DNA of 27,148 nucleotides, taken from assembly GCA_034436045.1 (NCBI GenBank), contig DAOTVZ010000310.1, forward strand, positions 1-27,148, read 5' to 3'. A program made the translations under genes and the position numbers. Each line of letters opens with the position of its first letter. The stretch's first letter is position 1. Below the pieces are notes generated by a model. The model made no database searches. It had not been told where the DNA came from and saw only the letters and a list, made by a program, of their open reading frames with translations. This document shows positions 15,361 to 23,532 of this stretch, one piece after another. This DNA comes from H111-94 sp034436045 (lineage in GTDB: Bacteria; Chloroflexota; Ktedonobacteria; Ktedonobacterales; Ktedonobacteraceae).

Positions 15361-16472
15361 GTGTCGTCTCCTTCCTGTGCTGGTAGTGGCAATTGCACGC
15401 GCACTGTAGTGCCCTGTCCTGGCGTAGAGAGCAGTGTGAGCGTTCCATTCAGGAGGCTGGCCCGTTCGCGCATACCGCGTAGCCCCAGACCGATGTGCTG
15501 CTGTGTAGTGTCGAAGCCGCACCCCTCGTCCGTAATAGTGAGGAGCAGCATAGCCTGTGCTACCGTAAGTTGGACAGTAGCATGATCGGTATGGGCGTGG
15601 CGAGCGATATTAGTCAGACTCTCCTGAGTGATGCGAAAGAGGGTGGTGGCATAGAGCGGCGGGAGTTGTCCGCTTAGCACGCATTGCGCGTCTGGTTCGA
15701 TCTGGACGGTCACAGAGAGGTGGAAACGTTGCCAGCTATCTTCGGCCAGCCAGTTGAGCGCGGGGATCAGGCCGAGATCATCCAGAACGCTGGGGCGCAG
15801 TTGTTGGGCCAGCATACGCAGTGTATCCAGCGTGCGCTGGGTAAGCTGGGTCAGTGCCCTTAACTCTCCGATGAGGCGTGAGCGTTCTTCGGTGGCAATT
15901 GCAGTGGCGGGCAAGCTGGCGAGGCGCTGACCGATCACTTCGATGTGGATCAGCAGCGCGGTCAGCATCTGACTGGTTTCGTCGTGTAGTTCGCGCGCAA
16001 TACGACGGCGTTCCTCTTCCTGGGCACGTAGAATCACGATCTCCTGATCTTTGCGTGTCTTTTCCAGTTGATCGAGCATGGTATTAAAGGTGCTTGCCAG
16101 CATACCCATATCGGAGTCGGTGGATGGCTCGACCCGTGTCAGCGTTTGCCCCTGGCTAATCTCTTGCATGGCGGTGAGCAGACGAAAGAGAGGCCGAAAA
16201 CTGGCCCGTAAAATGAGGATATTAATTACCAGGTTGATGACGGTAGCCAGCACAAGAAAAGTGGTATCGATCAGGTAGTGATGAGACTCCAGCGTGTGGC
16301 TTGTCATCCACAGCCCGGCGGCTGCCTCACAGACCAGCGTGATGCAGTTTGCCAGGATAACCTTTTCAAAGAGGGAGAGCCGGTGCCACCACCGCTGTGG
16401 TCGCTGCCTCGCCATCGTCTCCTTACCCATTCGCTGTGCATAAGCCTGATAGATGAAAATGCTCTCTATCAT
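15357..16472 (-). CDS. NarL-family sensor histidine kinase (HisKA_3)
   Basis: A 371-residue membrane sensor kinase. Two membrane helices (about 36-56 and 70-92) flank a very short outer loop, so it probably senses within or near the membrane. A HAMP region follows at about 92-145, then the HisKA_3 dimerisation domain with the phosphorylated His163 in RRIARELHDETSQ, an N-box ITQESLTNIARHA at 281-293, and G-boxes DEGCGFD (315-321) and GLGLRGMRERASLL (328-341). The start is uncertain: 16472 gives the longest form; an ATG at 16415 has AAGGAG only 3 bases upstream. It lies 19 bases downstream of the Sco1-like gene and overlaps the regulator gene by 4 bases, so the three are probably one operon. 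Confidence 0.93.
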   Translation of the reverse strand: MIESIFIYQAYAQRMGKETMARQRPQRWWHRLSLFEKVILANCITLVCEAAAGLWMTSHTLESHHYLIDTTFLVLATVINLVINILILRASFRPLFRLLTAMQEISQGQTLTRVEPSTDSDMGMLASTFNTMLDQLEKTRKDQEIVILRAQEEERRRIARELHDETSQMLTALLIHIEVIGQRLASLPATAIATEERSRLIGELRALTQLTQRTLDTLRMLAQQLRPSVLDDLGLIPALNWLAEDSWQRFHLSVTVQIEPDAQCVLSGQLPPLYATTLFRITQESLTNIARHAHTDHATVQLTVAQAMLLLTITDEGCGFDTTQQHIGLGLRGMRERASLLNGTLTLLSTPGQGTTVRVQLPLPAQEGDDT

Positions 16473-16491
16473 GGACGCGATAAATCGGCCT

Positions 16492-17142
16492 CTACTTATG
16501 TAGCAATATTGTAATGTCCTGTGTCAACTGGCTGGGCAAGAAATTGCTGTCCAGCAACACCTGTTCGCGGCCCTGACTGTCGATCAGATAGACCACAGAG
16601 GTATGTGTCATCTCGTTTTCCGTCATCACTGTTGCGTTAGGCGGCAGACCGGCGACACCGTAAGCGTGCCAGATCGGTGTCAGTTGGGCACGACTGCCCA
16701 TCAAATAGTGCCAGTTGGTATAGCCTTCCAGGCCATGTTCTTTTGAGAAGGCCAGCACGTTGGTTGGCGTATCGCCGGTAGGGTCGGCGCTGATGGCGAT
16801 AATGGCGATCTGTTGCGCCTTTGGCCCCAGTTGGTTGAGAGAGACGTAAATCTTCTGTGCAATCAATGGACAGAGGGTGACGCAGTGCGTATAGAAGAAG
16901 GTGAGAACGACGGGCATGCCCTTAAACTGGCTCAGTGAAATTATTTTCCCATGTTGATCGACGAGTTGAAAGTTCGGTGCTGGCGTTGCGCCAAGATCGG
17001 TACCCTGCAATCCTGACGCGGATGCACTATTTGTACCACTACTAGATGATGCAGCGTTGCTGGTGGTGCCGCAACTACTGAGGCAAAAGATACAGAGCGC
17101 CATGAGCAATGAGATGAGAAAGAATAGCCGGTTTTTTTTCAT
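16492..17142 (-). CDS. Sco1/SenC-family copper chaperone or thiol-disulfide protein
   Basis: A 216-residue probable lipoprotein. The N-terminus is basic then hydrophobic and ends in the lipobox LSSC with Cys24, followed by a serine- and alanine-rich linker. The thioredoxin-like domain has the Sco motif HCVTLCP with Cys87 and Cys91, and the third copper ligand His180 in MTHTSVVYLID. Sco proteins deliver copper to the CuA site of cytochrome oxidase or act as thiol-disulfide reductases on the outer membrane face. All three copper ligands are present. The ATG follows AGGAAG. It lies 30 bases downstream of a YtkA-like lipoprotein gene, a pairing known from cytochrome oxidase assembly loci. Confidence 0.93.
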   Translation of the reverse strand: MKKNRLFFLISLLMALCIFCLSSCGTTSNAASSSSGTNSASASGLQGTDLGATPAPNFQLVDQHGKIISLSQFKGMPVVLTFFYTHCVTLCPLIAQKIYVSLNQLGPKAQQIAIIAISADPTGDTPTNVLAFSKEHGLEGYTNWHYLMGSRAQLTPIWHAYGVAGLPPNATVMTENEMTHTSVVYLIDSQGREQVLLDSNFLPSQLTQDITILLHK

Positions 17143-17172
17143 AAGTTACTTCCTGCTAGTAAGTGCAACACG

Positions 17173-17583
17173 CTACCGGCTTCTGGGAATAACCTCTACC
17201 GAAAGTGTTTTACTTGATACGAGAAAGCCGGTTGCTTGTGCCGAGACTGTGATAAGCCATTGACCTGTCATGGTCAGATGAAATTGTAGCAAGTAGGTAC
17301 CCTGCCCCACACTGGTGATGTGCGTGGGAGGAGGAAGCATTGGCATAGCGGGCATAATGGCCCTGGTCTTAATCTGGGCCTGCTCGATGGGCAATCCCTG
17401 GGGATCATCAAGTGTCAGGATGATCTGGGCAAGACCATCTGGTGAAACAGGCTTGGCGAAATACACCTGCATGGATGCCGGTACGTGTTCCGGTATGCTG
17501 ATAGCACATGCCAGCACGACAAGGCAGCAAAAGATGAAGAGTATCCACCAGAACGGGCGGATACGCATGAAATTACTCTTCAT
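17173..17583 (-). CDS. YtkA/FixH-like exported lipoprotein
   Basis: A 136-residue exported protein. An N-terminal hydrophobic segment (about 11-26) ends in VLAC, an acceptable lipobox with Cys26. The rest matches the YtkA-like domain: a beta-sandwich pattern with LTLDDPQGLPIEQAQ, the methionine-rich MPAMPMLPPP, then GQGTYLLQFHLTMTGQWLITV. Methionine-rich loops in this family are linked to copper handling or to oxidase assembly. The start is ATG 17583 with GAGG 7 bases upstream; the in-frame extension to 17727 lacks a signal-like start. It begins the probable YtkA-Sco1-kinase-regulator operon. Confidence 0.8.
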   Translation of the reverse strand: MKSNFMRIRPFWWILFIFCCLVVLACAISIPEHVPASMQVYFAKPVSPDGLAQIILTLDDPQGLPIEQAQIKTRAIMPAMPMLPPPTHITSVGQGTYLLQFHLTMTGQWLITVSAQATGFLVSSKTLSVEVIPRSR

Positions 17584-17698
17584 AACTTGCCTCGGTAGTA
17601 CTGTTCTCCTCTCTAAAGTAGCATAGCATAAATTGACAAGGGGGTTGAGTCCCCCGCAGGAAACGGTATGTGTCAATGTTCCGCAGCGTGCGTGGCAA

Positions 17699-17732
17699 GC
17701 AGGGTGAGCGCGAGACTTCGCACTCACCCTGC
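17699..17732. terminator. Hairpin between the duplicated membrane protein and YtkA-like genes
   Basis: GCAGGGTGAG (17699-17708) pairs perfectly with CTCACCCTGC (17723-17732). It stands about 55 bases after the stop codon of the membrane protein gene and could separate it from the YtkA-Sco1 operon. Its sequence is related to the hairpin at 12671-12695 and the arm at 20816-20830. Confidence 0.5.
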
Positions 17733-17787
17733 CTATGTTTATTGGCGAACTTGCTTATCGTAGAAACTGTATATCCTTCCACATGCG

Positions 17788-18813
17788 TCACGCCTGGGAA
17801 GAGGTTTTTAAGGAAGAAGTCTCGCCGTTCTCGCGCCGTTTGTCTTTCTCTGCGCTGGTAAAACCAGAGGTGGCTTTTGATAGCGTCGGCCAGGAGGCCA
17901 GTGCCATGAGGATCAGCAATGGGCCGGTGTTGGGGTCGGTTCCCATGCCGGTCAGAATCATGCCCAGAGCCTCACCAAACCACCAGACGAACAACAGGAC
18001 GACAATGGAGGCGATAAGCCAGGGACGCAAATATTCTTCTTTGCTGAAGAAAATGCCGAGGCCCAGCGCCAGGAAGACGAGAATCAGAACGATGTTCAGC
18101 ATGATCTCATCATGCACGGTGACTTGCGCAAACCACTGCAACGATGGGTCTACGATGACGCTGCTCAGTGTGCCAGGGCTGAGCATGCTGCCGGATGCCT
18201 GTGAAATCTGCCCATCTTGCCACCAGTAGGGCTGCAATTGCAGTAATGCAGCAAAAATCCAGAAGAACGCGAAAATGCGCCGCAGCCAGAGACGCGAGAG
18301 TAGCGGCTTCTGCTCTCCGCTGGCTGTCTTGCGTGGATAAAAGGCCAGCGCAATGATCGGATAGAGAATCACCGCTCCCGGCGCACCTGTTAAAATACTG
18401 GCCTGGCCGGTGAGCAAAAGGCTCATACCTTCGCCTGCATACCAGACGATGAGCGCCCAGATGATAGAGGCGATGATCGCTGGTTTAACGAAACGCCCGC
18501 TGAGCAAGAGTACCCCAAGTACAATCTGGACGATAGCAATGCACAGATTGATGGCTATCAGATTTGCGCTGGTAAATGTGACAATCCAGTGCAGGCTGGC
18601 GGCTATCGGCGCGGGCTGTCCATCAATTGCCGGTGCCATGATGCCATTGACCATATTCATTGTGAACATGCCCGGCTGAAGCTGTAAAAGCCCATCTAAC
18701 AACCACAAACCCCCAATGATTTGCCGTAATAGCGTATCTGAAATGAGCGGCCCCCCTTCCATGCGAGTTTGTGTTCCAGAGAGGTGCTCCTGACTATGCA
18801 AAGATAACTTCAC
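17788..18813 (-). CDS. Membrane protein with two duplicated four-helix halves
   Basis: A 341-residue polytopic membrane protein with an internal duplication. Half A (about 28-160) and half B (about 176-309) align: LRQIIGGLWLLDGLLQLQP with LRRIFAFFWIFAALLQLQP, and KPAIIASIIWALIVWYAGEG with RPWLIASIVVLLFVWWFGEA, each followed by LLTG/ILTG and a TGAPG/TGPLL turn. A hydrophilic linker lies between and a charged tail at the end. I know no function; the W-[YW]-x-GE signature conserved in both halves suggests a substrate, ion or cofactor site. The start is GTG 18813 with AGGAGG 6 bases upstream; the extension to 18879 is rejected. It is divergent from the second YtkA-like gene, with the Sco1 operon downstream, which hints at a copper or respiratory role. 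Confidence 0.82.
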   Translation of the reverse strand: MKLSLHSQEHLSGTQTRMEGGPLISDTLLRQIIGGLWLLDGLLQLQPGMFTMNMVNGIMAPAIDGQPAPIAASLHWIVTFTSANLIAINLCIAIVQIVLGVLLLSGRFVKPAIIASIIWALIVWYAGEGMSLLLTGQASILTGAPGAVILYPIIALAFYPRKTASGEQKPLLSRLWLRRIFAFFWIFAALLQLQPYWWQDGQISQASGSMLSPGTLSSVIVDPSLQWFAQVTVHDEIMLNIVLILVFLALGLGIFFSKEEYLRPWLIASIVVLLFVWWFGEALGMILTGMGTDPNTGPLLILMALASWPTLSKATSGFTSAEKDKRRENGETSSLKTSSQA

Positions 18814-19207
18814 GTTGTTCCTCCTTAAATCAGTACCAAAGAGCCTGTTTGGAACAATTAGGTAACAACCATGCTTCAAGGCAGGCTATCACTGGCTTTT
18901 TCTCTTTCTATACTATAGAGCAGATAAGAGCCGACCGGTATCAGGACTTCTCCCTATTTTTCTCTGTAAGGTACTTGCTATGCATGCTAAAGTCGCTATT
19001 GTGTATCCTGATGTTGATAAGCCGTGTTATGATAAGCAGAGGTAGGGAGATATGCCCTCTATAGCCGGAAACAAGACGGTTTTTGCGTGTGAAAGAGGGA
19101 GCAAGGTGCTTCGTTCTCGCAGGGCATCCCTTAGAGGATTATATATCAGGTACTATCTTGTGGCGAAGGATGTCTCAGGATAGTATGTTCTTTAGGAATG
19201 AATAGCA
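18814..19207. other. Divergent regulatory gap, 394 bases
   Basis: No coding sequence is supported. It must hold promoters for both flanking genes. On the plus side an inverted repeat, TACTATCTTG (19151-19160) with CAGGATAGTA (19176-19185), ends about 22 bases before the YtkA-like start codon and may be an operator or leader hairpin. TATACTATAG near 18909 is an A/T-rich -10-like spot on both strands. Confidence 0.4.
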
Positions 19208-19681
19208 ATGGCAAGGATGATGAAGCGTTACAGACCACTGGCATATCTATCATGGCCAGGTGTGCTGCTGGTTCTTCTGCTCTCTGCATGTGGTTATGGT
19301 TCGGCCAGTCCCTCTTCAACGCAGGTGTCAGCGTCGGGGGCACAACGAGTAACGCAGTTTAGCACGAAGGCGCAGACGAGCGATAAGCTTTACACTATCA
19401 CGTTCGTCGTTTCGCCGGATCAGCCAGGTGATAATACTTTTACCGTCATGGTAAATACCAGCTCTCATACGCCTGTGACTGACGCCCGTGTTTCGTTAGA
19501 AACAACGATGGTGGATATGTATATGGGAACTGATACTGTGACATTGCAATCTGACGGTCAGGGCCATTATAGTGGAAAGGGCACGCTGGATATGAATGGG
19601 CGCTGGAGCGTGCGTGTAGTGATTCATACCTCTGATGGTAAGCTACACACTGCCACTGTGTTATTTTCTACTACCTCTTAA
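19208..19681 (+). CDS. Second YtkA-like lipoprotein
   Basis: A 157-residue lipoprotein. The signal peptide ends in LLLSAC with Cys28, then a serine-rich linker of about 20 residues. The domain resembles YtkA/FixH: TITFVVSPDQPGDNTFTV, TPVTDARVSLETTMVDMYMG (methionine-rich), then GHYSGKGTLDMNGRWSVRVVI. The shared [G]-x-Y...L-x-M-x-G-x-W pattern links it to the protein at 17173-17583, so the region carries two paralogues on opposite strands. It is likely bound to the outer face of the membrane and may contact copper or an oxidase component. The start has a weak AGGA site at about 11 bases; an ATG at 19217 is an alternative. Confidence 0.8.
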   Translation: MARMMKRYRPLAYLSWPGVLLVLLLSACGYGSASPSSTQVSASGAQRVTQFSTKAQTSDKLYTITFVVSPDQPGDNTFTVMVNTSSHTPVTDARVSLETTMVDMYMGTDTVTLQSDGQGHYSGKGTLDMNGRWSVRVVIHTSDGKLHTATVLFSTTS

Positions 19682-19702
19682 TAGAACAGGCAGAAGCATA
19701 AA

Positions 19703-20791
19703 ATGAAAGAAAATTATATAATGAGACGCTACAGCCGTTTCATGATGTACGGTTTTATGGGTCTTTTGCTCTTTTTTCTCCCAGCTTGCGGTGCGACCGG
19801 TGCGGCTTCTCCTTCGGCAACGCCAACTGCTGTTCGTGTCAATGGTTTTGGAACAGCCGCCAATCATGTGCATTCACTGTTAGCGTTACCCGATCACGTA
19901 CTCTTGCTGGCAACACACTATGGTATTTATCGCTCGACGAATGATGGCACGAGTTGGCAGCAGGAGACGAGTGGACCAGGACAGTTGATGCAGGGCCTGA
20001 TGGAATATTCCTTGACCGCCAGCCCGCTTAACCCGAATCAAGTGTATACGTTGACGCTCCCGGCCACCTATCCGCATGCTGGTACCCTGGGTATCTATGC
20101 CAGCAGTGATGGTGGGCAGACCTGGAAGATGACCATTGCCACCGCTCAACTTACTTCGACCTCGATTTTTACCGCTGAAGCTGGTAACACTTCGCCCAAT
20201 GAACTGTATATCTATCTACCCCAGAAAGGTCCCAATGGTTTGATGGTGAGCGAAGATGGTGGACGGCATTTTACCAGCACCGGCGCGCTGCCCTTTGGCA
20301 ATATTGCCGCTATCCTTGCTATTCCTGGCGAGCCGGGACACGTGCTGGTCAGTGGTGGTAGCGGCATGGCGCTCAGCACCGATGGCGGCAAGAGCTGGCA
20401 GACGGTCAAGAATATTGACGGCGGCGTCTATGATTTGACGACGGCTGGTGCGCATAGCCCTATCTATGCCTCCGGTGACGCCGGTATCTATGCCTCGCAA
20501 GATGGTGGCGCGACCTTTACGCTGGTAGACTCACAGGCTTCGTATGGTCAACTGGCAGTCTCACCGGCGCAACCCGATACGGTTTATGGGCGCACGGCAA
20601 CCGCGATCTATCGCAGTACGGATGGTGGTCATACCTGGCAACCATTGCCCCATATCGCAGGCAACCTCGGCAATCTGGCGGTCGATCCAGGTGATGCGAA
20701 CAAGCTCTACCTGTCGCTCTCGTATCCGGTGGCTGTCTATCAGCTTACCGAGAATGGAACCTCCTGGGCCTCATTGACACCGAAAGCCTGA
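19703..20791 (+). CDS. Asp-box (BNR) beta-propeller lipoprotein
   Basis: A 362-residue exported protein. A signal peptide ends in FLPAC (lipobox Cys29), then a short threonine/serine/proline linker. Six Asp-box motifs of the S-x-D-G-G-x-[TS]-W kind follow at about 78-85, 134-141, 183-190, 225-232, 265-272 and 305-312, spaced 40-55 residues apart, which is the pattern of a six- or seven-bladed propeller (sortilin/sialidase-like fold). No sialidase active-site arginine triad is obvious, so an enzymatic role is not implied; binding or scaffolding is likelier. It starts 21 bases after the YtkA-like gene and is probably co-transcribed. ATG 19721 is an alternative start; neither has a strong ribosome site. 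Confidence 0.85.
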   Translation: MKENYIMRRYSRFMMYGFMGLLLFFLPACGATGAASPSATPTAVRVNGFGTAANHVHSLLALPDHVLLLATHYGIYRSTNDGTSWQQETSGPGQLMQGLMEYSLTASPLNPNQVYTLTLPATYPHAGTLGIYASSDGGQTWKMTIATAQLTSTSIFTAEAGNTSPNELYIYLPQKGPNGLMVSEDGGRHFTSTGALPFGNIAAILAIPGEPGHVLVSGGSGMALSTDGGKSWQTVKNIDGGVYDLTTAGAHSPIYASGDAGIYASQDGGATFTLVDSQASYGQLAVSPAQPDTVYGRTATAIYRSTDGGHTWQPLPHIAGNLGNLAVDPGDANKLYLSLSYPVAVYQLTENGTSWASLTPKA

Positions 20792-20815
20792 GTATAAATG
20801 AGTAGCTATAAACAG

Positions 20816-20903
20816 GGCGAGCGCGAGGCATTGCCCCTACCCTATAAGGTGGGTAGCAACAGCATTATAATTATAATAGGATCGGCGCTGCCTCGCGTTC
20901 GCC
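20816..20903. repeat. Palindromic element with 15-bp terminal inverted repeats
   Basis: GGCGAGCGCGAGGCA (20816-20830) and TGCCTCGCGTTCGCC (20889-20903) are inverted repeats with one mismatch. Inside lie CTACCC (20838-20843) with GGGTAG (20851-20856), and the A/T palindrome ATTATAATTATAAT near 20864-20877. It ends immediately before the YVTN-propeller gene's ribosome site. It may be a mobile miniature element. Confidence 0.55.
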
Positions 20904-20921
20904 ATCTTGAGGAACAATCAT

Positions 20922-22088
20922 ATGCGCTATAAACAGGTACGTTTCTGGATTCGTGTTGCCCTGCTCCTGCTGCTCTCCATGTCTGGTTCAGCACTGCTGG
21001 TATCCACAGCAGCGTATGCCGATGGGGGAGCACCTAACCTCGCCTATGTAGCTGGTGGCAAGGGTGGTGTCACGGTGATTGATATTGCCAGACAGCAGAT
21101 AACGAGTACGATCCACGTAGATGGTTCGCCTTTTGAAGTGCAACTCAGCCTGGATGGGCGTTTCCTCTACGTGACGCAGCCGCAGTTGGGTCAGCTTGCG
21201 GTGCTTTCCGCTAAAACCGGACAAACCGTCTGCACTGTGCATGTTCCCGGTCATCCAACGCTGCTGGCCCTGGATGCCAATTTCAACACTATCTTTGTCG
21301 CGGCCCCCGATAGTCCGACGATTACCGGTGTCGATATGGATACCTGCCACGTCAAGCTGACCATCCAGGCCGATGGCCCCGTTTCCGGTATGGCCGTGGC
21401 GGCGGTGGCCTCGAACATCTCCGGCAACAGCGGTGATCAACTCTGGGTCGCGGCCAGCACCGTTTCAGTGTATGATACACTCAAGGGCACGAAAATCATC
21501 AGTATTCCTCTACCTGATCAGCCGCAATATGTAACGATTCCGGTTGGTAGCACGGTCTACGTAACCACACACGATGGGAAGATTGATGCCATTGACCTCT
21601 CTTCGCATCAGGTTGTGCCGTTAATCAGTGGTGGCACCTATGGGCCAATGGATTTCGATGAGAATACCGGTGAGGTCTATGTGCCTGATATGCAGCATAA
21701 CCAGCTTGTAGTGCTGACGCCGGTCAATGCTGGTTACAAATTGCCACCCGAACCGAGCCGCACGATCCATTTCGATGCCACGCCGCAATCGGTAGCGATT
21801 ACCAGCGACGGCCAGTGGGGCTTTGTCGCGCTCAATAACGGTACCGTTGCCATGCTGGATATCCCCGGTCGCCAGATCGCCAAAATTATCAATGTTGGTG
21901 GCACGCCGCACTTTATCATTACCGGTCTCTATCCTCCAATTCTCGGTACGACCCCACAGCAAGCCTCGACCTTTGGCACCATCGCCAATATCGGTGCCTA
22001 TTTCTTCCTGGCGCTGGTCATCCTGGTGCCCCTGGTACTGCTGTTGCGTTCTGGTATGAGGAAGAAAAAGGTCAAACAACAGGGCTAG
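20922..22088 (+). CDS. YVTN-type beta-propeller protein with C-terminal membrane anchor
   Basis: A 388-residue exported protein. The N-terminal hydrophobic segment ends in a cleavable-looking site (VSTAAYADGG). The body (about 38-345) consists of repeated beta-propeller units: NLAYVAGGKGGVTVIDIA, SLDGRFLYVTQPQLGQLAVL, NTIFVAAPDSPTITGVDM, GEVYVPDMQHNQLVVL and QWGFVALNNGTVAMLDI, as in surface YVTN/lactonase-like proteins. A membrane helix at about 355-378 and a basic tail (RKKKVKQQ) leave the propeller outside the cell. A heme or copper site is not evident. The ATG at 20922 follows GAGGA at about 10 bases. It continues the plus-strand run begun by the YtkA-like gene, but a palindromic element separates it. 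Confidence 0.85.
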   Translation: MRYKQVRFWIRVALLLLLSMSGSALLVSTAAYADGGAPNLAYVAGGKGGVTVIDIARQQITSTIHVDGSPFEVQLSLDGRFLYVTQPQLGQLAVLSAKTGQTVCTVHVPGHPTLLALDANFNTIFVAAPDSPTITGVDMDTCHVKLTIQADGPVSGMAVAAVASNISGNSGDQLWVAASTVSVYDTLKGTKIISIPLPDQPQYVTIPVGSTVYVTTHDGKIDAIDLSSHQVVPLISGGTYGPMDFDENTGEVYVPDMQHNQLVVLTPVNAGYKLPPEPSRTIHFDATPQSVAITSDGQWGFVALNNGTVAMLDIPGRQIAKIINVGGTPHFIITGLYPPILGTTPQQASTFGTIANIGAYFFLALVILVPLVLLLRSGMRKKKVKQQG

Positions 22089-22137
22089 CGATTGCAGGCA
22101 TGTAAGCGTCACATTTAGTTGGAAAGGAAACCATCCT

Positions 22138-23388
22138 ATGACCCTGGCACTGACTAATGGTCTGCTCATCGACGGGCGGAGCGACGACCCACGCGAGAGA
22201 ATGACCTTGCTGATTGAGAATGAGCGCATCACGGCGCTTGGCCCGGCAGGACAGATACGTATTCCGCGCGATAGCATTGTCATTGATGCGCAAGGTGGCA
22301 GCATCCTCCCTGGTTTGATTGATACGCATGTCCATTTTTTGATGGAGTACCCTGATATTTTGCGTAATCTGCTTACGCCGCCATCGCTGAGTGTACTGCA
22401 AGCTATTCCGCGCATGCGGGCTACACTGGAAGCCGGTGTAACAACGGTGCGTGACGCGGGCGGGACACCGGCGGGTCTCAAAATGGCAGTCGAGCGTGGC
22501 ATCGTGATGGGGCCGCGTATGCAGGTGGCCGTCTCGATTATTTCGCAAACCGGTGGCCATGGCGATGGCTACTATCCCTGCTGCGTCGATATTGGTATGT
22601 TTGGCCTCCATCTCCCCGATGTGCCGAGCGGAGTTGTAGACGGTGTTGAGGCGATACGCAAAACTACGCGCGAAATCTTACGCGCCGGTGCCGATTGGAT
22701 TAAACTCGCCACCAGTGGTGGGGTTCTCTCGACCGCCGACGCGCCCACCTCATCACAACTGACCATCGAGGAGATCAGCGCGGCGGTCTATGAGGCACAC
22801 GCGCAGGAAAAACGTTGTATGGCGCACGCGCAGGGAACGCAAGGTATCAAAAATGCCATTTTAGCCGGAGTTACCTCTATCGAACATGGTATCTATCTTA
22901 CCGACGAGCTTATCGAACTGATGTTGCAAAAGGATGTATGGCTCGTGCCAACCCTGGTTGCCCCGCTGGCGGTGATCGAGTATGCCGCGGCCCACCCCGA
23001 TATTGTGCCGCCAGTAATGGCCGTCAAAGCGCATAACGTGGTTGAAGCTCACAGGCGCAGCATCCACAATGCCATCGAAGCGGGTGTGAAAATTGCTATG
23101 GGTACCGATTCCGGTGTCGGAAAACATGGAGAAAACGGGCGTGAACTGCAACTGATGGCCGAAGCTGGCATGACACCCATGCAATCTATCCGCGCCACCA
23201 CCTGGCATGCCGCACAGTTGCTGCAACTCGATCAGCAGCTTGGTACCCTCGAGGAAGGTAAACTGGCTGATGTCATCGTTGTGGCAGGCAACGTGTTGAA
23301 CGATATCGCTATTTTTGCTAACCCTGACAATGTTAAACTCGTTCTCAAAGGGGGGCAGGTTGTCAAAAATACGCTCGAAGACAATTGA
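22138..23388 (+). CDS. Metal-dependent amidohydrolase (imidazolonepropionase / Xaa-Pro dipeptidase-like)
   Basis: A 416-residue cytoplasmic hydrolase of the amidohydrolase superfamily. The metal ligands are all visible: His64 and His66 in IDTHVHF, the carboxylated Lys189 in DWIKLATSGG, His230, His250 in SIEHG, and Asp324 in MGTDSG. The C-terminal GTLEEGKLADVIVVAG returns to the small beta domain formed with the N-terminus (LTNGLLIDG). The subgroup contains prolidase-like and carboxypeptidase-like enzymes that cleave cyclic or dipeptide amide bonds; the substrate is not clear. AAGGAAA precedes the ATG by about 9 bases. The serine hydroxymethyltransferase-like gene downstream has its own promoter, so co-function is only suggested by position. 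Confidence 0.92.
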   Translation: MTLALTNGLLIDGRSDDPRERMTLLIENERITALGPAGQIRIPRDSIVIDAQGGSILPGLIDTHVHFLMEYPDILRNLLTPPSLSVLQAIPRMRATLEAGVTTVRDAGGTPAGLKMAVERGIVMGPRMQVAVSIISQTGGHGDGYYPCCVDIGMFGLHLPDVPSGVVDGVEAIRKTTREILRAGADWIKLATSGGVLSTADAPTSSQLTIEEISAAVYEAHAQEKRCMAHAQGTQGIKNAILAGVTSIEHGIYLTDELIELMLQKDVWLVPTLVAPLAVIEYAAAHPDIVPPVMAVKAHNVVEAHRRSIHNAIEAGVKIAMGTDSGVGKHGENGRELQLMAEAGMTPMQSIRATTWHAAQLLQLDQQLGTLEEGKLADVIVVAGNVLNDIAIFANPDNVKLVLKGGQVVKNTLEDN

Positions 23389-23419
23389 GGAAAGGTAGCA
23401 GGCTGCCAATAAGGTTCTA

Positions 23420-23449
23420 TTGTCCCTTACCCGTGTCTGCTGGTATACT
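23420..23449 (+). promoter_or_regulatory. Promoter of the SHMT-like gene
   Basis: TTGTCC (23420-23425), an 18-base spacer and TATACT (23444-23449), about 84 bases upstream of the chosen ATG. The -10 box matches five of six positions and shares its GTATACT core with the EF-G-like gene promoter. Confidence 0.5.
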
Positions 23450-23532
23450 GAGAGTCGGATTATTCTTCGCAACCAACACCATTGATGAGCAGGGTTATTG
23501 TGCTTCAGTGATGGCAGAAAGTGAGACGGAAA

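Noticed and set aside
15361..15522. N-terminal extension of the response regulator
   Set aside because: The extra 54 residues overlap the kinase gene in another frame, while a GTG with a strong ribosome site and a 4-base overlap fits the usual kinase-regulator junction.
21621..22502. 293-residue minus-strand open frame
   Set aside because: Antisense across the end of the YVTN-propeller gene and start of the amidohydrolase gene; no domain or start signal.
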